From contig JACONQ010000006.1 of NCBI GenBank assembly GCA_014281115.1, forward strand, positions 2,604,001 through 2,668,000: a stretch of DNA of 64,000 nucleotides. Reading direction: 5' to 3'. The stretch is from Laburnicola sp. R22_1. Its lineage: Eukaryota > Ascomycota > Dothideomycetes > Pleosporales > Didymosphaeriaceae. Under the pieces are notes generated by a model. The model saw nothing but the letters and a program-made list of their open reading frames with translations. It did not search any database and was not told the DNA's origin. Below, one piece after another: positions 22,174 through 35,132 of the stretch. The stretch's first letter is position 1; the number at the start of each line of letters is the position of its first letter. The translations under genes and the position numbers were made by a program.

Positions 22174-25100
22174 ATGGAGAATACACGGCCAGTCGCAGGC
22201 GAGGCAGAATCCACTGCGACAGCCGTGTCCGAACCTCCTCATAAGACGTCCCGCGCCCACGCAACGCCTGCCTCGCCCGCACGACGGAACATGGCCTCCA
22301 ATGCCTCGTCGACATCCAAGGACCCGGTTCCTCCTCGCCGGCCCACCACCGTCATGAGCGCAAGCGCGGCCGCCCGCCGCCCAGCTGCATCGACAGGGAC
22401 CACCCGATCCCCTACGACCGCGTCAAAACCGCCCACCAGCTCGACTTCGCGCACTGCGGCAGCGGGCTCCAGCTTGAACAAGCCGCCGACGCGTCCTGTG
22501 CCCGGCGCCGTTGTGCGGAAGCCCGGCCTGGCGTCCAAAGCCGCGGCATCAGACGCGGAGCCAGACCTCTCATCCGTCACGTCTGGAGACGAGAAAAAGA
22601 AGCCCTCGGTGCGTCGGACGACGTTGGCATCGAGCAGCGGTACGCGATCGTCGCCTGGCAAAACAACTACGACGCGTCCGGCAGCCTCCAGCACCAGCAC
22701 CAGCGCCAGCACCAGCACCAGCACCAGCACCACTGCTGCGAAGCGCCCCCTGACCACGCGCCCCTCGCCAGACAGCCCTGCAACCCGCGCAACGCCCCGC
22801 GCCTCGCTGTCATCAACAACGCGTAATAGCACTACTGCACGCCCTACAACGACTACAAGAGCAGCGCCGCTGTCGCATGCAAAGAAGCCATCCGTGCCCG
22901 CTGCTGCACCTGCGCCCGCCCCGGAGCCAAAGGACGCCATACCCGAGGAAGAGTGAGTCGTTTGTATCAAGCTGTAATCACATCCTAACCCGAATAGAAC
23001 CACCGAGCTCGTCATACCCCCTAAGAGCGACCGCCTCAAAGACCAAGCTGCCTCCGATGCCGAAGTCGAGGAGCGAAAGAGCGCCCTTGGGCCGGTCAAG
23101 GCTGCCCTTGCGAAACTGAACGAGGAAAATACGCGACCGGGCACTGCTCCGTCGGGTCCTGTCACCGACGCCCATCTGGACGCGACACGACCGAGTGCGG
23201 AGGTCATGCATGACTTCTTTACCGAGACCAACGCACGCGAGAAACTACAGGAAGAGTGGGACGCTGAGAAGACGAAGCTCGCTGAACAAACGGTACAAAT
23301 CGAAAACTTGACTAGCGAGATCACTACATTGAAGCACGACCGGGACGCCCTGAAAGAGCAGCTGAACGAGGCTCATGCTACCCTTGAAGCTCTACAGACG
23401 AATCAAATTGAGCTGGAACAGAGCCACACGGACGAGCTCAGGTCACGAGACGAAAAGATCAGCGAGCTTTCGCAGTCTGTGCAAGAGCTGCAGGCCGAAG
23501 TTGCTTCTTCGGAAAGCAAAAACAGCGAGGCCTTGGAAGAGGCCAACCGGTCGCTCGAGTCCAAATCCGCCGAGTCGTCCAAGGTTGTGGAGGAGCTCCA
23601 AGCTAAAGTACAGTCTCTGCAGCAGCAGCACACCGACGAGCTGCGCCAGAGAGATGAGACTATTGAATCCCACCAAAAAGCGACCAAGGAACTGCGAGAC
23701 CTTGCCGATGAACTCCAGGAGCGCGCTGATCAGACTACAGCCGAACTAGAGAAAGAACGCAATGCTCACACCGATGCAATCCGCGAGAGGATTGCTGAGC
23801 TGCAGAATAGCCATGAGGCGCAGTTACAGGACAAAGAGGCTGAGCTTGCTAGTCAGGTAGAGGCTATGGACCGTCTCCAGGAACAAATGAAGACGATGCA
23901 GCAGGGCGAAACTGAGGGAGCCAAGATTGCCACGGAGCTCAGTAAGCAGATCGAAGAGTTGAAGCAGTCCCACGAGGATGCCTTAAAGATCAAATCAGAC
24001 GAAAACGAGGAGCTTGTTCAACAACTGGATGCTATCAATGACCAACTCAGCAGCGATGCAGCTGAAATTCAGAGGCTCAAGGATGAGAACGAGAGTTTTC
24101 AGAAGACTATCCAGACGCTCGAAGAAGTCGCGCAACAGGAAGCGCAACAGCATTCGACCGCACTTTCCAAGGTTCAGACCGAATTACAGGAAGCGAGGCA
24201 AAAGGCCGACTCCCTCAGAGCCGAGGTGGAAGCTACCCAAGAACGAGCACGGAAGGACCTGCTCACACTAGGGGAAGATCACGATGCTGAGATCGAATCG
24301 CTACGTGCTGACTTGGAAGGCGACGCAAAGAATCGTCTCGAAGAGCTCCAGTCCAAGTATGATGCTCTTGTGGCAGACAAGAACGCTGCTCTGGAGGAAC
24401 ACGAGAAGATCTCTGCCGAAAGAGCATCGGCACTAGAGGCTGCAAACAAAGAGTTAGCCACCCTCAAGGAAAGCTCTGGAACTGCTTCGCAGGATTTGGC
24501 CGGCGCACTCTCGAGACAAAAGCAGCTGGAAGATGAGAAAGCTGCGATGGAAGAAGCTCATGCTGTGTCGCAGGACTTGCTCGCAGACTTGCAGGCTAGA
24601 GTTGATTCGCTGCTTGAGGAGAAATCAACCGCCGAAGAAGCCCATACCACATCTCGGAAGCTCATCACCGATCTTCAAGCGCGCCACGACATCCTTTTGG
24701 GAGAGAAATCGTCTGCCGAGGAGGCTCACATGACGTCCCAGAAGCTAATTACCGATCTTCAAGCACGCCATGACAGCCTTCTTGAGGAGAAGACGGCCGC
24801 GAGAGACGCGCACCGTCGTGCCATCGATGCTCTGAAACAGGACTCGGAAACCGCATCCAAGCAGCTCTTGGGTGAGGTACAGGCCAAATACGATGCACTC
24901 CTGGGAGAAACGAAGACGGCCGAGGGAGCGCATCAAAGTGAGCTGCAGCAACTCACAAGCGAACGTGACGCTCTGGTTTCTCAACTCTCTGATCTAGAAA
25001 AGAAGCATGATGCTGTCCTTGCAGAGAAATTGGCCGACGAACAGGCTCACGACAAAGCGTTGACCGAATTGCAGGGCGAGGTTGAGAAGAAATTTGCATC

Positions 25101-26460
25101 TTTGGTCGAGGCCCTGCAATCCGACCTATCTACCATGGAGCAGGAGAAAAAGGTTGCCGTCGAAGAAAAGAACCAAGCCATTGAGGAAAAGCAATCTGCT
25201 CTCGATGAGCTCATTTCTCTGAAGAAGGATCTTTCTTCGCACGATGAATCTGCTCAAACGAACCTTATTGAACTCACTGAGAAATATGAGGCTCTTGTTA
25301 CCGAGAAGGCTACGGCCGACAAGGACCACGAGGCCGCTATAGCCCTGCTCAGGGCCTCTCTGGACGAAGAACACGCCAAGGTCGCATCCGAGCTTCAGGA
25401 GCAATGTGACACGCTCAAGAACAAGCTTTCTCAGGCGGACCAAGAGCACAGTGACGCTATCGCTCTGCTTAGGGAAGAGCTCAAAGAAGGACATTCTAAT
25501 GACTTGGTCAATGTCAAACAGAGTCTGGAAGCTTTGCAACGTAGATACGATGATCTCGTCGAACAGAAAGCGTCAATGGAACGATCCCACGAAGACGCCA
25601 TCTCGGAATTAATGGTAGGCATGGAAGCAAGCCAATCAGATGCAGTGCAACAGCTGCAGAAGAAGTATGACGTCCTTGTTGATCAACTGGAAGCTATGAA
25701 GGCTAGCCATGCCGAAGAGCTCGAGGCTGCGAAGAAGGATGGAGCACAACACGAAAAATTCCTCGAAGAACTGCAGTCGCGTCACGCCACAGAACTAGAA
25801 GCCGCAAAGAAGGATGTATTAGAACAGGAGAAATTATATCGAGAGCTACAGGCCTCCTACGACACGCTTTCGGCACAGACCGCCTCCGGTAAAGATTCCC
25901 ATGCACAGGACATCAGTCGCTTGCAGGAATTGATCAAGAAGTTGGAGACAGATCAGGAGCAAGCCCATCGGGCCACCCAAGAGGCCGAAGACCGCATCGA
26001 CCAGATGAAGGTTGACGTCGTACAGAAGTATCTTGCCAAAGTCGAGCCGTTGGAACGAGAGAACAATCAGCTCAAAGACAAGGTTGAACGTCTCCAGAAT
26101 ATACTTGCGGCAGGCGATAGAGTTGCACGCGCTGCTGCTACCATGGGCGAAAAACGCGAGATGAATACGTTGGAGGAAGAAGACGAGTCCGATGAGGAGC
26201 AGGCCACTTCGGGCGCGCAATCAGCACAGATGCCGTCCCCACCGCGAGAGGTTTTGGGAACTGTGAGTTATGCAAACATCTCCCACTACAAACGATAACT
26301 AACCTACCGTTAGCAGTTGGCGGCTATGCAAGAAACGCTCTCACAACTATCTGAGCTTAATAATGAAGCTATCGCCGAAAGCTCGAGGACGGCGCAGAAG
26401 CTCACCGAGGAAGACTGGGTGGCTGTCGATAACAACAAGTCGGGCAGTGACAGCCAGTAA
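22174..26460 (+). CDS. Large coiled-coil protein (1,395 residues)
   Basis: Three exons (22174-22952, 22998-26262, 26317-26460) encode 1,395 residues. Residues 1-260 are disordered, rich in Ser, Thr, Pro, Ala and Arg, with a Ser-Thr run near residue 175. From about residue 310 to 1,290 the protein is almost one continuous coiled coil with Glu/Lys/Gln/Leu heptads (for example LQEEWDAEKTKLAEQTVQIE). Around residues 775-860 a 28-residue unit (four heptads) occurs three times. The tail is acidic (LEEEDESDEEQA) and ends EEDWVAVDNNKSGSDSQ. Automatic annotations often call such proteins M-protein-repeat or SMC-like, but there is no ATPase domain, so a structural or tethering role is inferred only. 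The last intron ends in TAGCAG, a NAGNAG acceptor that could add one Gln. Confidence 0.82.
24547..24798 (+). repeat. Triplicated 84-bp coding unit
   Basis: Three consecutive 84-bp units encode 28-residue coiled-coil repeats of the form (A/M)EEAHxxSxxLxxDLQARxD. Units 2 and 3 are the most alike (KLITDLQARHD in both), which suggests recent duplication. 28 residues equal four heptads, so the coiled-coil register is kept. Confidence 0.85.
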
Positions 26461-27080
26461 TGAGGATGATGTGTCTCGCCCACTGCATTTATCAATCGCG
26501 CTTATTTTTTTACATTCTTGGTGTACTGTTTCTTCTTGGAGGTTTGTGGCTCCCCGCAGCGTGGAGGCATGCTGGAGCTATACCCTTGGACTGTTACTGT
26601 CATTATACCCTGTCTTTTGAGCTCGTGGAGCGCGTTGCTATATATTATATCATTCCTCTCTGCTTGCTACGTCTCTTTTGAAATGGATGCCTGTGGCTGT
26701 GCTGTTGCAACGTCCTGGATGTGGGGTGGCATCTCCTCTGATTCGACATGGAGTGCTTGAGCTGAAAATATCTGGCAGAAGCGATAATTAGTGCAATGAG
26801 CATAATCGGGATTTATCATCAAAGAACTTTGGTAATGTGCCAGCCTCCACGCTCATGGCTACCCCCAACTGTCTTTCTTGGCAGGTACCAATGCAGAAGG
26901 CGAGCGGGGTACGTCATAACCGCTGAGAGCCCAAGCTTAGGTACCCCAACCGTCTGGTCGATGTAACCTCAAAGCTTGGGCAAGATGCGGGGAGGCATGT
27001 GCCGTCGACCTGCCATTGCATCGTTGAAAAGGCCGTGGTGGCCCGCTGTGGGACGGGGGTGAGCTCGGCGCCGCTCTTCT
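26461..27080. other. Intergenic, no gene seen
   Basis: About 620 bases between two plus-strand genes. Short frames at 26460-26760 lie in the likely 3' UTR of the coiled-coil gene. The promoter of the GH92 gene should be in the right part. Confidence 0.45.
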
Positions 27081-29844
27081 ATGTTCACTATGCGGGCTTT
27101 CGTTCTTGGGTTTGCGCTCCAGGCTGCTGCGCATCATGTGGATTATGCGCAGTTCGTAAACCCGTTCATTGGGTCCGAGGGCGCAATACCGGGGTATGCT
27201 TGTGAGTTGGATCCTGTCGCGATAGGTTAGGTAGGAATTGGAATGTGACTGACTGATTCGCGATAGATGGTGGTGGGGATATATTCGTTGGCGGTGCTGT
27301 GCCCTTTGGTAGGTAAAGTCGAGGCAAGAAACGGATGTTTTTGGCTCGAGTTGGTCTCTCGAATTTCTGAGATCATTGACTTGATTGGAATTTCCACCGT
27401 TTCTACCTATTCCTACTCTAGTGCTTTACTGACTGGGTCCCTCCGCCTCTAGGCATGGTTAAGCTTGGAATCGATACCTTCGAACTACCTATAAACCAGA
27501 GCGCGCTCAATGGCGGGTGGACGCCCCAAGGAAAAGTAACCGGAATTAGCTTGATGCACGAGTCGGGAACGGGAGGAGGACCCAAATACGGCTTTCCAGC
27601 ACAAATGCCGCTGTCGACAATTGAGGCACCGGTGAATCTGTTAGACAATGAGACATACTGGCAAGATCGGGTATGTGTATGCTTATCTCGCACGGCACAG
27701 ATCCTAACAGTGAACAGGTGGGACACGATGTCGCAAGCGTAGGCTACTTCCGCACGCAGTTCGAATCCGGTATAACGGTGGAGCTCTCAGCGTCACGCCA
27801 CGCAGGACTTTACCAGTACTCGTATCCTTCCACAGGCGAGAAGCATGTCCTGGTAGACTTCTCGCACTACCTTCCACACCCGACACGCTCTTGGGACTCC
27901 CAGTTCTACACTGGTGGTGAAATTGAGCTCCAGCCCAACTCGTCCGTATACACAGGCTACACCTCGATCGCGGGAGGCTGGTGCATCGGTGCACCTGTCA
28001 CGGTGTACGTGTGTGGAGAGTTCGATTCACAGCCTGACAACGTGAGGGCGTTCAAAGGAAAGAATACGTTTCCAGTGAGCCGGCATTTTCGAAGCTTCGA
28101 TAATGCCACGGTACCGCAGCCGACGTACACTGGATCCAGCGCACGATCTGGTCCGCTAAACGACCGTGTTGGTGCCGTTTTCACCTGGGATAGTACGAAT
28201 GACATCGCACAGATCAAATCACGAGTCGGGATCTCCTTCATGTCGGTCGAAAAGGCATGCGCGTACAAGAACGAAGAGCTATCCACATGGTCGATCGAGG
28301 ACACGGCGCAAGCCGCACGCAACGAGTGGAATCGCGACGTCTTTTCAAAGATCCAAGTCGATGTCTCCGAAAAAGCGAATAAAACCAGGCTAGCACTTCT
28401 ATATTCCAGTTTGTATTTCATGCACCTTATCCCCAGCGAGCGCATTCACGAGAACCCGCTGTGGGAGTCCGACGAGCCCTATTGGGACGACTTTTACACG
28501 GCCTGGGATCTGTTCCGAAATCAAGTGTCGTTATGGCATTTGATCCAGCCGTCGTATTACGAGTCGATGATCTGGTCGCTTATTGACATGTTTAAGCACG
28601 AGGGCTACCTGCCTGATGGCCGTTCGGGGAACTACAATGGCTTGGTACAGGGGGGATCGAATGCGGATAATATTCTGGCGGATGCGTACGTCAAGGGCCT
28701 TCGGGGTGATATCAACTGGACTGAAGGGTACGCGGCGGTCAAGAAGAACGCTGAAGTGCTGCCATACTTTGATCAGAATCCTGTTGACCCTCAGGGGTCG
28801 TTGAAACATGGGCGCTCGGCGCTCGATGATTGGATCCCTTTGGGCTACGTATCAGCTGATCGCAACAGTCGCGCGGTGTCGAAGACGGTGGAGTACGCGT
28901 TGAATGATTTCGCGGTATCGCAGATCGCCGCTGGAGAGGAGCCGGGAGATCGCGAGCTGTATCTGCAGCGGTCTGCCGGATGGCAGTTGAGCTGGGATAG
29001 TGAAGCCGAGAGTCGTGGTTTCAGGGGCTTTGTTATGCCGCGCTATGCAAACGGGACATTCCACAGGACGTATAATATTACCAATTGTGGAGATTGTAAC
29101 TGGTCGGATGAAAGCTATGAGGGCACAGCGTTTGGTGAATTTACATCAGCACAATCATGTGGACAAGCTAACTCCAACCCAGAGTACTCCTTCGTTATCC
29201 CTCACGATGTAGAGCGCATGATAGATCTCATGGGTGGCCCACAGCACTTCGAAGCGCGCCTCGACTACGTCTTCCAGCCCAACACATCCGGCGTAGATCT
29301 CGGTGTAAACGGTCTTGGAATCACCACCATCAACAACATCGCCAACGAGCCTGACTTTCAAACCCCGTATCTATACAATTACCTCAATAAGCAGTGGAAA
29401 TCCGTAGAGCGCTCCCGCCAGTTGGCCAACGACTTCTACTTCAACACCTCGAACGGGATTCCCGGTAACTCGGATGCGGGGGCGCTGAATTGCTGGTTGG
29501 TCTGGCAGATGATTGGGTTGTATCCGGTTGTTACGACGCCCGTGTATCTGCTGGAGAGCCCGTGGTTTGACGATATAAATGTTACGGTGAATTACAATCA
29601 TACGTTGCGCATTCGGGCGGAAGGGTTGGATGATGGCGATGGGAGGCAGGGGTATTACGTGCAGGGGGTTTCAATCAATGGGGAGAAATGGGACAAGAAC
29701 TGGTTTGAGCATGAAGACGTTGGTGGCATTATGAGCGAGGGTGGCGAGATTCTGTTTCGGCTTGGAGGCGAGCAGAGGGGGTGGGAAACGGGGGATGTGC
29801 CGCCTTCGCCGGGGCATGCTGTTCTTGATGTAGGGAAGGGTTGA
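27081..29844 (+). CDS. Secreted GH92 alpha-mannosidase
   Basis: Four exons (27081-27201, 27267-27308, 27453-27670, 27718-29844) encode 835 residues. A signal peptide (MFTMRAFVLGFALQAAAHH) precedes the GH92 N-terminal motif YAQFVNPFIGSEG, then GAVPFGMVKLG, SGTGGGPKYG and a beta-rich domain. The catalytic (alpha/alpha)6 domain shows DDFYTAWDLFRNQVSLWHLI, GYLPDGRSGN, QGGSNADNILADAYVKG and the late family motif GNSDAGALNCWLVWQMIGLY. GH92 enzymes are calcium-dependent exo-mannosidases, mostly cleaving alpha-1,2-mannose from N-glycans or fungal mannan. The exact linkage cannot be read here. The tiny 42-bp second exon and a 144-bp intron hide the N-terminus from simple ORF views; phases agree. N-glycosylation sites are abundant. 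It is probably used for glycan turnover or feeding outside the cell. Confidence 0.92.
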
Positions 29845-30400
29845 TAGATGTGTAACCTCGAAAGAATTAGACGGTGGTATTATGACTTTGATGTTGTAGA
29901 TGCGTTGGTGGAAAGTCTGTCGCGTCCGAGAAAGCGTCGGGTGGCTCCGTCGTTTCTTTAGGAGAATCCACTCCACGAACCTACCTCTTCCATCAACATG
30001 CAGCTCATGTCTCAACTACAGAAATCTCCATTTGTTGCTGTTGCAAATGACCGGTTTACAGGATTACATCATGTGGCATTCCGTACTTCAGCGACAGCCA
30101 ATAACACTTTCGCGATGCGACCTTCCTGAACCACAACTACCAGGATGCCTAAAGGGGCAGCTCTCAAATTGCTAATAACAAAGGACCGCTCCTACAGCCA
30201 ACCTCTGCTCTCCTAGCAACAGTTATGTCCAGTAACGCCAAATAGCTCGCCAGTGTGAGCCAAAGCCTTTGCCGAATCAGCTGTCATTTTTGCGGTAGAG
30301 TTTCGGGGCTGAGAGGAGAGCCGCACTCGCAACAACCCGTCACCAGTGACAATGTCGCGCATCTCCTCTCCTTCGCCCTTGTTCGCAGGTGCTGGCCAAA
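29845..30400. other. Intergenic, no gene seen
   Basis: About 560 bases between the GH92 and CE1-type esterase genes, both on the plus strand. It holds the esterase promoter; no repeat recognised. Confidence 0.45.
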
Positions 30401-31424
30401 ATGAAACTCTCCAACGCTGTTCTGCTCATCCCAAGTCTCGCCCATCTAGCCGTCAGTCTGCCCCAAGCGCATACCGAAGTCCAACCGCGCGCAAGCCCAG
30501 GATGCCGGAAAACAAAATGGCCCAAAGACGTCACGCACTACCGCTTCAATCTCAAGAGCAGCGGCAAAGCTCGAAGCTACTCATACCACATCCCCGCAAA
30601 CTACGACAAGAACAAAGCCTACCCCGTGGTCGTCGGCTTCCACGGTTCCAGCAGCATCGGCCTCTTCGAGCTCGACACCAAAATGAGTGAGTCGCGCTAC
30701 AGCGCAGACGTACGCAACTCCCTTACTGAACAACCCCCCTCCCCCCGAATCCCCATCTGACACCCCGATGCAGAAAATAATGGTCTATCCGAATGGCCTG
30801 GACGGCAGCTGGGCGGGCCCAACATACCACCCGGCATCCACCGTGCAGGAAGACATCCAATTCGTCGCAGATGTCCTGCAAGACGTGAAATCTAACATCT
30901 GCGTCGACGAAGAGAGAGTCTTTGCTGTGGGTATGTCGAACGGCGGGGGCTTCGTTGGAACGCTGGCTTGTGACCCTAGAGGGAGCACGCTCTTCAACGG
31001 CTTCGCGGCACACTCTGGCGCTTTTTACACCCATGTCAATGGCCCCGGTAACGGCTGCAATCCCTCTCCCAGCGCTCTACCCCTCCCCCTTCTCGAGATC
31101 CACGGCGCCGCAGACAAAACTGTGCGGTATGGAGGCGGGGAGGGCGACGGCGGACTGCAGCCCGCGATTCCAGAGTGGCTGGATTGGTGGGCGCAGCGGA
31201 ATGGGTGCGAGGGGAGAAAGGAAGAGAGTCTTTTCGACGGCGAGGTGAAGCGTTTGTCGTGGACGTGTGGGGGTGTGGAGGGGGTGTTGCAGCATTATAA
31301 GGTGGAGAGCATGGGGCATTGTTGGGCGGATACGGACGTGAATTTGTCGCAGGTTTCGGTGCCGCAGTTGCCGACTGTGGTGAGGGCGAGTGAGATTGTT
31401 ATGAGGTTTTTTGAGGGGGTGTGA
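30401..31424 (+). CDS. Secreted CE1/PHB-depolymerase-type esterase
   Basis: Two exons (30401-30709, 30774-31424) encode 319 residues, the usual size of the secreted LpqC/feruloyl-esterase group. A signal peptide (MKLSNAVLLIPSLAHLAVSL) is followed by PVVVGFHGSSSIG (oxyanion loop), a SRYSADKIMVYPNGL block created by splicing, the nucleophile elbow VGMSNGGGF, an Asp in IHGAADKTVRYGG and a His in ESMGHCWAD. These complete a Ser-Asp-His triad. Family members deacetylate xylan or release ferulic acid from plant cell wall; the substrate here is not determined. The donor GTACGC at 30710 was chosen because the nearer GTGAGT would break the frame, and because the joined sequence matches the family. With the GH92 gene just upstream it forms a pair of secreted carbohydrate-active genes. 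Confidence 0.88.
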
Positions 31425-32588
31425 GGGGAGGGGGGAAGATATTGTCTGGATGGGTATTTAATGCGTGGTTTGCTTTCGCTTGTAGTATATTCTGGGAGCT
31501 CTGGGCATTGGTATTGTTTATTTATTATGGAACAGGACGACTTTTAACTATACTAAATTTTTTTGTAATCACCTTTTTACGCTCTTTTTGATTACTAAAC
31601 AGGGGGCTCTGCTTTTTTATATGTTATTTGAGATGAAAGCCTTTGTCGTTCTACCCCTAGGTAGTTAATTTAAGGCCACATACTAATATTCTATCCTTAC
31701 TTGCTGTCCCTGCCTATGTACTCGCATGACCAAGTGGCCAGCTTTCTTATACCGAGGTTGATAAACTAGTGGTAATCCGATAGATAGCAGGTTCATACCA
31801 TTTCCTAGATCAAAGCCAGCCACCATGACTTCACACGATAGCTAGAACCACACCTTTCAAACATTGTATTAACATTCAGATGATATGTCATCATCTAAAA
31901 ACGGGCTACGCATCTACTTATCCGATACCCAGTCCATCAGTTCAGGCCGAAATCATCGTCCAGGCCAGAGCCAACCCCAGCCAGAGAATTGTCACCCGAT
32001 ACTTAAAACGTCTGTTCTACCCCCCCTACAATGCAGTCAAGGCGCCAACCTTCTCAATCTGGTAACTCGCGCGCCCCATTGAATGTAGCAACAATACCCC
32101 GCTGCTGAGGGTATATTGTGGCGCGATCGATGATGAACGAGGGTATGGCGGGGGCGGGGTAGGTGCGGTGCGACGTGAGGGTGCGGTGCGAAACCTCACC
32201 TACCTTTGAGAAACAAGTAGATGTTATCTACGTGATGCAATCAATGCTAACAGAAAATTTGGATTTAAAGAATGTGTGCGGATCATGATGTAGGCTATGT
32301 CGAGGTTGAGGGCGACATGCGTGGAATCCGTGCACTACGCGAAGGGAAGGGACGAGCCACCCTACCTACCTACCGCATTAGGTAATTTAGACATCGCTCC
32401 GCTCTCCTTACCCCCCTAAAACTTACCTAAAATTAACTTTAATAGCTAATATAACAGCTCCTTACTTAACTAACCCTACTAGTATAAAATATCTACTATA
32501 TACTCTAGTTACTAGTAAAAATAGCTTCTTTACTATATACTATATATATATTATATAACTTATAATAGAACTAATACTAATTCTACTA
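31425..32588. other. Intergenic with repeat fragments
   Basis: From the esterase 3' end to the nested transposon. It contains a foldback MITE half (31574-31672) and, at 32371, a 22-bp block TACCGCATTAGGTAATTTAG(AC) that recurs at 39203 on the far side of the nested element. From about 32420 it becomes AT-rich, consistent with RIP spreading into the flank. No gene is seen. Confidence 0.55.
31574..31672. mobile_element. Foldback MITE, left-half copy
   Basis: Begins TTTTTACGCTCTTTTTGATT and continues through GATGAAAGCCTTTGTCGTTC. It matches the left half of the units at 1635-1842 and 1931-2140, but with C and G where those have T and A, so it is the least RIP-mutated copy in the window. No complementary right half follows. 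Confidence 0.65.
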
Positions 32589-33018
32589 ACGTACTTTGCA
32601 CTCGAGTCGGACACTCTATTAAGTTAAACACTTTACTAAGACCCCACTAAGTTCTATACTATTCACAATAGTATAGAGTTAACATAAACTATTTTCGATA
32701 GTCTAAATAGGCTAAACTATTTAGAATCTACTTCTATAAGCTATCTATAGGTTTTTTTATTATGCCTAGGCTTACCGCAGTATCTATAGCACTGTTAAGC
32801 GGATTCGCCTCTATTAGTGCGCACCCTCTTCTTTGCCTTCTTGCTATTACTACGCACTCTAAAGTTCTTTAGAGTAGCTAGTCGCTAGCCCTCTTTAACT
32901 ATAAGGACTCCTTCTTACTGTAATCGCTTTCTTTTATATAATTTATATTGTGTGGCGGCCTTATTAGTAGCTTAAAGTTTAGCGTTACGTTTAGTTATTA
33001 ATATTAAAGAATACCCTA

Positions 33019-35130
33019 ACGTGTTTATGTGCGTAATGTACGAATTCGCATAATACACGCTTAGTCTAAAAATAGTCAAACTTTTACACTATATAACTTC
33101 ACTAATATGGCTCTAATTAATAATGCGCTTATAGAGATAGACTCGCTAGATCCTAGCGATAAACTTTGTTATATAAAAATAGCTAATAAGCATAGCGTTA
33201 GACGCTTAACTCTATCGCGGCGGCACCGCGTAGTTACACAGTCGCATGCGTTAAAGATTACTAACTAATAAAAGCTTACTCTATAATAAGAGGTAGAGCT
33301 TATTAAATATATAAAAAAGCTTATAGCGCGTTACTTGCCATCTATAAGAGAGATAATACAAAATTTCGCATTAATAATAGCCAAGGAGCTAGTAAGCAAG
33401 AGCTGAGTTACGCGCTTTATTAACTAACATAGTATCTATCTTATCTTTTAATAGGCAGCTAGTATGAATAGTAATCGCTACTAAGCCGACTTAGGAGATA
33501 AATATAGTCTGTATTTTAATCTTCTAGATAATAAAATTAAGGAATATAATATCGAGCCTCGTCACACGTATAATATAGATAAAAAAGGCTTCTTAATTAG
33601 TATTATTAGCTAATTAAAACAAGTGTTTAGCAGACAAATATAGGAGAATAAGGAGGTTACAGCATCTCTCTAAGATGGCTCTTATAAATAGATTACCCTC
33701 CTAGCGTGTATGTGTGCTAATAGATTAGTCTTACTACTAGGCCTTATTTATTAGTCTACTAATAGCAGCATACAATTAAGCTAGGTTAAGGATATTAAGG
33801 CAGAAAAGCATAGCGTACACGTCTCCTCTTTACCCTTAGGCTAGACAAATAATAATATTAGCCTTGCCTAGCTTAAGCAGATATTTAATTGCTACACTAA
33901 GGCAAAAGCTTAATAATCTTACTAACTACTTATCCTTAATAGCTATAGATCTTATATTACTATGGATTTTATTAATTACTACGATTAGAATAGAATTCTT
34001 CTAGCTATACTCCCCCCTTATTTAACGCATACGCTTTAGCTACTTAATATAGTATTCTTTAAGCCTCTCTTATTAGCCTACTTAGCTAAGCTTACAACCT
34101 ACCTCTAAGAGAGCCAAGGCCTAGTTCTAATTAAGAAAGGCGACTTCTTCCCTCTCTTCTAGAAGGCCTAGATAAGCTCCTTTAAAGAAGAGATAATCCT
34201 TAAGTCTTTTAAGGCTACTAGTATATTACCTTTTAATCCAGAAGTTATACTTAAAAGATTTAAGAAAACTACACAGGATAATAACTAGGAATTACGAGAG
34301 AGCTCTAAGTTAGTACTTAGTGGGGGTAACTAGCGTGAGCTAGATCGCCTTATACGAGCTATAGAGCAATAGAGTAGAAAGGACGCGCAAAAGCTTAGTC
34401 GCTCACTCTACTATATCTTAGCTAAAGTTTAGCTACTCCACTACAAGAATGCTAAATTAAGAGAAGCTCTTGCCACTAAGAAGAAGTATAAGAAAAAAGG
34501 CAAGCCTCTAGATCTTTAATAACATTAGGAGTACTATAGGAGAGCAGTTTTCTAATTACTAAGCAAGGTTAGGGAGGCTCGCGTACGCCAGTCTGTAAAG
34601 GAGCAAGAGGAGAAGGAGCAGAAGCTTTAAAAAGCTAAGATAGCTAAGTTAAGGAAGGTAGCTAAGCTATATAAGGAGAAAATTGCAAAGGAGAAGCGTG
34701 TGGCGTAGGAGGCAGCCAAAGTAGCTAGGAAGAAGAAGAGGCTTAAGAAGGCTGCAGAGCGCACTTACTAGAAGAAGGCAGCCAACGCAGCAAAAGCTCT
34801 ACAATCTGCCTAAAAGGGTAAGAGAAAGGCCTCGCAGCCATCTATATAAAGTAACAAGCGTTAGAAACGTGTAGTTAACGCTCTAGCTACTAAGGAGGCC
34901 TTAGGTGCTATATTAGCAGCTCCACCTAAGACTACGCAGCACGGCCATAATATTAAGCTTTTAAGTAAATATTAGTAGCGCAGGTTAATCGCAAGCATTA
35001 ATAGAGCACTCTACTAAAAAGTCTTGCAATATTCGCTACTATATATGGCTCTATAGTCTTATTTCTTATAGAGCTATTATAGTGTTATGTGTGTATTACG
35101 CAAATTTGTGCATTATACACACAAACATAT
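33019..35130 (+). mobile_element. Nested pogo element B1
   Basis: Inverted repeats of about 44 bases: left ACGTGTTTATGTGCGTAATG at 33019, right complement ending at 35130. They differ only by C/T or G/A, and are flanked by TA on both sides. A plus-strand transposase relic starts at ATG 33107. It has the Tc1/pogo layout: HTH region, YNIDKKGF (first Asp kept), then LILNSYRSYI and LQLLNIVFF where the second and third catalytic Asp read Asn, and a long Lys/Glu/Ala-rich coiled C-terminus. Dozens of TAG stops are present. It sits inside element A. Confidence 0.85.
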
Positions 35131-35132
35131 TA

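Noticed and set aside
22239..23324. 361-codon frame antisense to the coiled-coil gene
   Set aside because: It is a shadow of the Ser/Ala/Pro-rich N-terminus; Ser and Ala codons on one strand give Arg, Gly and Val on the other. The sense gene explains the region.
31731..31800. tRNA-like stretch with AGTGG and GGTTCATACC
   Set aside because: The A-box and B-box resemblance is weak, and I could not form a cloverleaf acceptor stem or a matching anticodon arm.
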